Below are positions 5,957 through 10,060 of a stretch of 10,060 nucleotides of DNA, in pieces. Source of the DNA: Prevotella sp. UBA7764. Its GTDB lineage: Bacteria; Bacteroidota; Bacteroidia; Bacteroidales; Bacteroidaceae. Location of the stretch: assembly GCA_002481295.1 (NCBI GenBank), contig DLDU01000015.1, positions 1 through 10,060 on the forward strand. The letters are read 5' to 3'. Every line of letters begins with the position of its first letter. Position 1 is the first letter of the stretch. The notes under the pieces are model-generated. The model had not been told where the DNA came from and ran no database searches. It saw only the letters and a list, made by a program, of their open reading frames with translations. The translations under genes were made by a program, and so were the position numbers.

Positions 5957-5989
5957 CCCGAATGCATCCCGAATGCATCCCGAAGCCCG
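5957..5989. repeat. Array E: 11-bp tandem repeat CCCGAATGCAT
   Basis: CCCGAATGCAT is exact at 5957-5967 and 5968-5978, followed by the partial copy CCCGAAGCCCG at 5979-5989. The unit length equals that of array D, 31 bp upstream, but the sequence is unrelated. Confidence 0.85.
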
Positions 5990-6275
5990 ATGACGCTTGT
6001 GCGAGAAAAGGCGGTAAGGATTTCCTTCTTGTGCGAGATTAGCAAGTGCGGCTTGCTTTACTTGGAATGATGTGAGGACTGTGTTGCTGTGGGCGGAAAC
6101 AAATTAGTGGTTGAGTTGACAAAAGCTTGCTGATGAGTTATGGTAATCCTCTCTTTCTCTGTTTTTATAGAACTTTCATCTGTTAAATATTGCAAAAATA
6201 CTTATAAAATGTTAAATAATAAAAATGCAGGTGGTATTTGTCTCTTATATATTAGGTAGTTAGGCAAAAAGTTAG

Positions 6276-6283
6276 TACCTTTG
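6276..6283 (+). promoter_or_regulatory. -7 promoter box of the str operon (rpsL)
   Basis: TACCTTTG is an exact match to the Bacteroidetes -7 consensus TAnnTTTG, in the familiar context TTAGTACCTTTGCACC. The -33 element is weak (TTAGG-like sequence near 6252-6256 instead of TTTG). Transcription would begin near 6289, giving a leader of about 80 nt. The leader ends in a long A/AAC-rich stretch before ATG 6370, with no Shine-Dalgarno sequence. Confidence 0.75.
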
Positions 6284-6369
6284 CACCCCAAAAGCGCCTA
6301 ATATCAATGGGGTAGCTATGTCAAGTTGAGTAATAACAAACAATATAATAAATTAAAAAACAAACAATT

Positions 6370-6750
6370 ATGCCTACAATTTCACAATTGGTAAGAAAAG
6401 GCAGAAAGGTGCTCGTTGAGAAGAGCAAATCTCCCGCTTTGGATTCATGTCCTCAGCGTCGTGGAGTTTGCGTTCGTGTATATACAACGACTCCTAAGAA
6501 GCCTAATTCGGCTATGCGTAAGGTAGCCCGTGTACGTCTGACAAACCAGAAAGAGGTAAACTCTTACATTCCTGGAGAAGGACACAACTTGCAGGAGCAC
6601 TCAATCGTTCTCGTTCGCGGTGGACGTGTGAAGGACCTTCCTGGTGTACGTTATCACATCGTTCGTGGTACTCTTGATACCGCAGGTGTTGCAAGCCGTA
6701 CACAGCGTCGTTCTAAGTATGGTGCTAAGCGTCCTAAGGCCAAGAAATAA
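6370..6750 (+). CDS. rpsL: 30S ribosomal protein S12
   Basis: A 126-residue uS12, full length for the family. It sits at the decoding centre of the 30S subunit and helps proofread codon-anticodon pairing. Conserved segments include [22 protein letters not shown] (residues 27-48), [10 protein letters not shown] (69-78) and [14 protein letters not shown] (83-96). Lys43 and Lys88, the positions where streptomycin-resistance changes arise, carry the wild-type lysine. Asp89, the usual beta-methylthiolation site, is present. The basic tail [12 protein letters not shown] is typical. It is the first gene of the str operon, preceded by an A-rich leader and followed by rpsG after 150 bp. The start at MPTISQL is the only sensible one. 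Confidence 0.99.
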   Translation: MPTISQLVRKGRKVLVEKSKSPALDSCPQRRGVCVRVYTTTPKKPNSAMRKVARVRLTNQKEVNSYIPGEGHNLQEHSIVLVRGGRVKDLPGVRYHIVRGTLDTAGVASRTQRRSKYGAKRPKAKK

Positions 6751-6900
6751 TAGCCGGTGAGGGTTATTTGGCTCGAAAAATCAAAAGTAAAACGTTTTGC
6801 TGGAGAATTGTTATAGACAGGTTGAGTAAATGCTCATGTGAGAGCGTTGAAGAACAAGCAAGAACAGCCCCACGCAGACAACAAAACAAAAAAACAAAAA
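6751..6900 (+). other. 150-nt rpsL-rpsG intercistronic leader
   Basis: This spacer is far longer than the 24 nt between rpsG and fusA. It contains a short inverted repeat around 6832-6845 (GCTC/GAGC with alternative CTCA/TGAG pairing) and ends in a long A/AAC-rich run before ATG 6901. In E. coli the same interval carries the S7 repressor-binding site. A similar role here is inference only. An in-frame ATG at 6838 would add 21 non-conserved residues to S7 and is not the start. Confidence 0.4.
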
Positions 6901-7377
6901 ATGAGAAAAGCAAAACCAAAGAAGCGTGTGATCCTTCCAGATCCAGTCTTCAATGACAAAAAAGTGTCTAAGTTCGTTAACCATCTGATGTATGATGGTA
7001 AGAAATCAATCTCTTATGAGATTTTCTACAATGCTCTTGAAACCGTAAAGGGTAAGATGCAGGATGAAGAGAAATCTGCTCTTGAGATTTGGAAGCAGGC
7101 TCTCGACAACATCACTCCTCAGGTTGAGGTTAAGAGTCGTCGTATCGGTGGTGCAACCTTTCAGGTTCCTACTGAAATCCGTCCCGATCGCAAGGAGAGT
7201 ATCTCTATGAAGAATATGATTTCTTTTGCACGCAAGCGTAGCGGTAAGTCAATGGCTGACAAGCTTGCTGCTGAGATTATGGACGCATTTAACAATCAGG
7301 GTGGTGCCTACAAGCGCAAGGAGGACATGCATCGCATGGCTGAGGCTAACCGTGCTTTTGCCCACTTCAGATTCTAA
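6901..7377 (+). CDS. rpsG: 30S ribosomal protein S7
   Basis: A 158-residue uS7, the primary binder of the 3' major domain of 16S rRNA, which forms the head of the 30S subunit next to the E site. The start [17 protein letters not shown] matches the family N-terminus (R-x-x-x-I-x-PDP). [27 protein letters not shown] and the C-terminal [25 protein letters not shown] are characteristic. A longer reading from ATG 6838 runs through a poly-Lys/Asn leader translation without family similarity and is rejected. The gene lies between rpsL and fusA, the standard str order. In other bacteria S7 is the autogenous repressor of this operon. Confidence 0.98.
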   Translation: MRKAKPKKRVILPDPVFNDKKVSKFVNHLMYDGKKSISYEIFYNALETVKGKMQDEEKSALEIWKQALDNITPQVEVKSRRIGGATFQVPTEIRPDRKESISMKNMISFARKRSGKSMADKLAAEIMDAFNNQGGAYKRKEDMHRMAEANRAFAHFRF

Positions 7378-7386
7378 TTATAATAC

Positions 7387-7392
7387 AAGGAG
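7387..7392 (+). promoter_or_regulatory. Shine-Dalgarno sequence of fusA
   Basis: AAGGAG lies nine bases before ATG 7402, in the sequence ACAAGGAGAAGAAAGAAATG. It is a canonical ribosome binding site at a proper distance. This is notable because the rpsL, rpsG, rpsJ and rplC starts in this window have only A-rich upstream regions. Confidence 0.7.
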
Positions 7393-7401
7393 AAGAAAGA
7401 A

Positions 7402-9528
7402 ATGGCAAATCGCGACTTACATTTGACTCGTAATATCGGTATTATGGCTCACATCGATGCCGGTAAAACCACTACTTCTGAGCGTATCCTTTTCTATACA
7501 GGAAAGACTCATAAGATTGGTGAGGTGCACGATGGCGCTGCTACCATGGACTGGATGGCTCAGGAGCAGGAGCGTGGTATCACTATTACCTCTGCTGCTA
7601 CTACCTGTAACTGGACTTGGCAGGGTAAATCATTCAAAATCAACTTGATTGACACTCCAGGACACGTTGACTTCACTGCTGAGGTTGAACGTTCACTGCG
7701 TGTTCTTGACGGAGCTGTTGCTACTTATAGTGCTGCTGACGGTGTACAGCCTCAGTCAGAAACTGTTTGGCGTCAGGCAGATAAGTACAATGTTCCACGT
7801 ATCGGTTATGTAAACAAGATGGACCGTTCTGGTGCTGACTTCTTTGAGACTGTACAGCAGATGCGCGACATTCTTGGTGCTAACCCTGTAGTTATCCAGG
7901 TGCCCATTGGTGCTGAGGAGAACTTTAAAGGTGTGGTTGACCTTATCAAGATGAAGGCTATCCTGTGGCACGACGAGACCATGGGTGCTGAATATGATTT
8001 AGAGGAAATTCCTGCTGATCTTCAGGATGAGTGCGACGAGTGGCGTAATAAGCTGCTTGAAGCTGCCGCTGAATATGATGAGGCCTTGATGGAGAAATAC
8101 TTTGATGATCCTAACTCAATCACTGAGGATGAGGTTATCGCCGCTATCCGTAAGGGTTGTGTAAGCATGGCCTGCACTCCTATGGTTTGTGGTTCTTCAT
8201 ATAAGAACAAGGGCGTACAGCCTCTGCTCGACTATGTTTGTGCATTCCTCCCATCTCCTATCGATATTGAGGTAGTTAAGGGTACTAACCCTGATACTGA
8301 TGAGGAAGAAGATCGTAAGCCCAGCGAGACAGAGCCTACTTCAGCTCTTGCGTTCAAGATTGCTACCGACCCATACATGGGCCGTCTGGTATTCTTCCGC
8401 GTTTACTCAGGTAGCGTAAAAGCTGGTTCTTACGTTTACAATCCACGTTCAGGTAAGAAAGAGCGTATCAGCCGTCTGTTCCAGATGAACTCAAACAAGG
8501 AAATTCCTATGGAGTCTATCGACGCTGGTGATATCGGTGCGGGTGTTGGTTTCAAGGATATCCGTACTGGTGATACTCTCTGTGATGAAGATCATCCTAT
8601 CGTACTTGAGTCTATGAGTTTCCCTGATACTGTGATTTCTATTGCCGTAGAACCTAAGTCACAGGCCGACATTGCTAAGCTTGACAATGGTCTTGCTAAG
8701 CTTGCCGAGGAAGACCCAACCTTTACTGTCCGTACTGATGAGCAGAGTGGTCAGACTATTATCTCAGGTATGGGTGAGCTTCACCTCGATATTATCATCG
8801 ACCGTCTGAAGCGCGAATTCAAAGTAGAATGTAACCAGGGTAAGCCTCAGGTTAACTACAAAGAAGCCATCACCAAGACGGTTAACCTCCGTGAGGTTTA
8901 TAAGAAGCAGTCAGGTGGTCGCGGTAAGTTCGCTGACATCATTGTTAATGTTGGACCAGTTGATGACGATTGGGATATCAAGGAGAATGGTGGACTTCAG
9001 TTCGTCAACGAAGTTAAGGGTGGTAACATTCCTAAGGAATTCATTCCATCAATCCAGAAAGGATTTGAGACAGCCATGAAGAACGGTATCCTCGGTGGTT
9101 ACCCCGTTGATTCACTTAAGGTAGTTGTTGTTGACGGTTCGTTCCACCCAGTTGACTCTGACCAGCTCTCATTCGAAATCGCCGCTCAAATGGCTTATAA
9201 GGAAGCTTGTGCACAGGCTAAGCCCGTACTTATGGAGCCTATCATGAAACTCGAAGTTGTTACTCCAGAGGAGAACATGGGTGACGTGATCGGTGACTTG
9301 AACAAGCGTCGTGGCCAGGTAGAAGGAATGGAAGAAGGTCGCAGCGGTGCTCGCATCGTTAAGGCTCAGGTACCTCTGTCAGAGATGTTCGGTTATGTAA
9401 CCGCTCTCCGTACCATTACTTCTGGTCGTGCAACCAGTTCTATGGAATATGATCACCACGCTCCTCTGTCAAGCACATTGGCTAAGGCTGTGCTCGAGGA
9501 AGTTAAGGGACGTGCCGATCTCGTATAA
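7402..9528 (+). CDS. fusA: Elongation factor G
   Basis: A 708-residue EF-G, the cytosolic GTPase that drives tRNA-mRNA translocation and, with RRF, ribosome recycling. GTPase motifs are intact: G1 AHIDAGKTT (16-24), switch I RGITIT (58-63), G3 DTPGH (84-88), G4 NKMD (138-141), and a GSS-type G5 near residue 260. A beta-barrel domain II follows ([22 protein letters not shown]). Domain III has [18 protein letters not shown]. Domain IV ([33 protein letters not shown]) is the part that reaches the decoding centre. Domain V ends with [16 protein letters not shown] and [23 protein letters not shown] (written here in two blocks). It is canonical EF-G rather than the truncated or divergent EF-G2 type. 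The gene is 24 nt after rpsG and is not followed by tuf. Confidence 0.99.
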   Translation: MANRDLHLTRNIGIMAHIDAGKTTTSERILFYTGKTHKIGEVHDGAATMDWMAQEQERGITITSAATTCNWTWQGKSFKINLIDTPGHVDFTAEVERSLRVLDGAVATYSAADGVQPQSETVWRQADKYNVPRIGYVNKMDRSGADFFETVQQMRDILGANPVVIQVPIGAEENFKGVVDLIKMKAILWHDETMGAEYDLEEIPADLQDECDEWRNKLLEAAAEYDEALMEKYFDDPNSITEDEVIAAIRKGCVSMACTPMVCGSSYKNKGVQPLLDYVCAFLPSPIDIEVVKGTNPDTDEEEDRKPSETEPTSALAFKIATDPYMGRLVFFRVYSGSVKAGSYVYNPRSGKKERISRLFQMNSNKEIPMESIDAGDIGAGVGFKDIRTGDTLCDEDHPIVLESMSFPDTVISIAVEPKSQADIAKLDNGLAKLAEEDPTFTVRTDEQSGQTIISGMGELHLDIIIDRLKREFKVECNQGKPQVNYKEAITKTVNLREVYKKQSGGRGKFADIIVNVGPVDDDWDIKENGGLQFVNEVKGGNIPKEFIPSIQKGFETAMKNGILGGYPVDSLKVVVVDGSFHPVDSDQLSFEIAAQMAYKEACAQAKPVLMEPIMKLEVVTPEENMGDVIGDLNKRRGQVEGMEEGRSGARIVKAQVPLSEMFGYVTALRTITSGRATSSMEYDHHAPLSSTLAKAVLEEVKGRADLV

Positions 9529-9536
9529 TGCAATTT

Positions 9537-9575
9537 AGGAGTGCCGCTGAGCAAATGACTCTTTAGCGGCCTCCT
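9537..9575 (+). terminator. Hairpin between fusA and rpsJ, possible attenuator or terminator
   Basis: AGGAG (9537-9541) pairs with CTCCT (9571-9575), and GCCGCT (9543-9548) with AGCGGC (9565-9570), with one bulged T at 9542. An inner GAG/CTC (9549-9551, 9559-9561) adds to it, with TTT bulged. The T-rich stretch after it (TTTC, then ATTTTTATT) is interrupted, so termination would be partial. It stands exactly at the junction where str and S10 operons are separate units in E. coli, and it may set the ratio of EF-G to downstream ribosomal proteins. No TAnnTTTG promoter is seen between it and rpsJ. Confidence 0.6.
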
Positions 9576-9613
9576 TTCAATATTTTTATTCATCAATTTA
9601 TAATTCAAGACAA

Positions 9614-9919
9614 ATGAGTCAGAAAATTCGTATCAAGCTGAAGTCTTATGACCACAAGTTGGTTGACAAGTCTGCAGAGAAAATCGTGAAAGCTGTTAAG
9701 GCTACAGGCGCTATCATCAGCGGTCCTATCCCCTTGCCAACCCACAAGCGCATCTTCACTGTTAACCGTTCAACCTTCGTTAACAAGAAATCTCGCGAGC
9801 AGTTCCAGCTCTCAGATTACAAACGTCTGATTGACATCTACAGCTCTACAGCAAAAACTGTTGATGCTTTGATGAAGCTCGAACTCCCCAGCGGTGTTGA
9901 AGTTGAGATCAAGGTCTAG
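9614..9919 (+). CDS. rpsJ: 30S ribosomal protein S10 (NusE)
   Basis: A 101-residue uS10, full length. It is part of the 30S head and, as NusE, a link between ribosome and transcription antitermination complexes. Diagnostic segments are [16 protein letters not shown] at the N-terminus, [18 protein letters not shown], and [10 protein letters not shown], with a C-terminus [18 protein letters not shown]. The replacement of the common TVLxSPH by TVNRSTF is typical of Bacteroidetes. The upstream sequence AATTCAAGACAA has no Shine-Dalgarno. It begins the S10-type gene cluster and is followed by rplC after 55 bp. Confidence 0.98.
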   Translation: MSQKIRIKLKSYDHKLVDKSAEKIVKAVKATGAIISGPIPLPTHKRIFTVNRSTFVNKKSREQFQLSDYKRLIDIYSSTAKTVDALMKLELPSGVEVEIKV

Positions 9920-9974
9920 TAACGATTAAGTAAGATACAAAAACGAATTTATTTATTATTAAAAAGTAATTGAA

Positions 9975-10060
9975 ATGCCAGGATTAATTGGAAAGAAAAT
10001 CGGAATGACATCCGTATTCAGTGCCGACGGTAAGAATGTACCGTGCACTGTTATCGAAGC
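9975..10060 (+). CDS. rplC: 50S ribosomal protein L3 (N-terminal part)
   Basis: The first 28 codons plus two bases of uL3, cut by the window end. [15 protein letters not shown] is the hallmark start of this protein, which binds 23S rRNA near the peptidyl transferase centre and is one of the two earliest assembly proteins. It continues [13 protein letters not shown]. The start is preceded by AAAAAGTAATTGAA without a Shine-Dalgarno sequence. It follows rpsJ in the conserved S10-operon order. Confidence 0.97.
   Translation, partial: MPGLIGKKIGMTSVFSADGKNVPCTVIE

Larger units (their letters stand above)
5725..6275. other. 551-bp gene-free spacer upstream of the str operon promoter
   Basis: No coding frame is supported. 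It holds a perfect 10-bp palindrome TACGCGCGTA (5817-5826), two adjoining 11-bp tandem arrays (5861-5926 and 5957-5989), an 11-mer CTTGTGCGAGA repeated at 5996-6006 and 6028-6038, the small inverted repeat AAGGA-TT-TCCTT (6016-6027), and a hairpin AGCAAG/CTTGCT (6041-6057). The last 150 bp are AT-rich and lead into the rpsL promoter. The spacer separates divergent transcription units, trhA leftward and the str operon rightward. Confidence 0.7.

Noticed and set aside
6283..6316. Leader hairpin ACCCCA/TGGGGT at the str promoter
   Set aside because: The left arm would lie before or at the predicted transcription start, so the RNA probably does not contain both arms.
6838..6900. Longer rpsG start at ATG 6838
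   Set aside because: The 21 added residues come from an A-rich leader and are not part of the S7 family N-terminus; ATG 6901 fits.
9529..9613. Missing tuf gene between fusA and rpsJ
   Set aside because: tuf is normally located elsewhere in Bacteroidetes, so this is ordinary for the phylum.

Overview
The window looks like chromosomal DNA from a Bacteroidota bacterium, most likely Prevotella or a close relative. The RpoC, S12, S7, EF-G, S10 and L3 proteins have Bacteroidales character. tuf is absent between fusA and rpsJ. Several promoters fit the Bacteroidetes -33 TTTG / -7 TAnnTTTG pattern, most genes lack a Shine-Dalgarno sequence, and there is a broken fimbrillin-family (Mfa-like) lipoprotein gene. 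No organism name can be proved from the sequence alone.

Layout: (1) bases 2-1864 are the C-terminal 620 codons of rpoC, closed by a clear intrinsic terminator at 1893-1930. (2) A nitroreductase-family gene follows (2197-2709). (3) Bases 2710-3652 hold no convincing gene but several unusual structures: an 82-bp imperfect palindrome, a GTTCG/CGAAC box cluster, a 45-bp/11-bp tandem array, a GC-rich hairpin and a 35-nt unbroken purine-pyrimidine alternating tract. (4) Bases 3653-4556 are a fimbrillin-like lipoprotein pseudogene, frameshifted near 3867-3908 and cut off at about 4435 by a second array of 11-bp units. (5) Bases 4561-5059 are non-coding or decayed. (6) A 7-TM hemolysin III/PAQR gene lies on the minus strand (5060-5710) with a -7 box almost touching its ATG. 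(7) Bases 5725-6275 hold two more 11-bp tandem arrays. (8) From 6276 onward is the str operon joined to the start of the S10 operon: rpsL, rpsG, fusA, rpsJ and the first 28 codons of rplC.

The two ends are core transcription and translation genes: the RNA polymerase beta' subunit, then ribosomal proteins and the translocase EF-G. About 4.5 kb of accessory DNA separates the rpoC terminator from the str promoter.

The most unusual feature is that five separate non-coding or decayed stretches (about 3012-3044, 3135-3290, 4440-4560, 5861-5926, 5957-5989) each consist of tandem units of 11 bp (or 22/45 bp multiples), each with its own consensus. In one of them TCG recurs nine times at exactly 11-bp spacing. 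No function is known to me. Helical phasing for protein binding and an 11-bp duplication mechanism are both possible.
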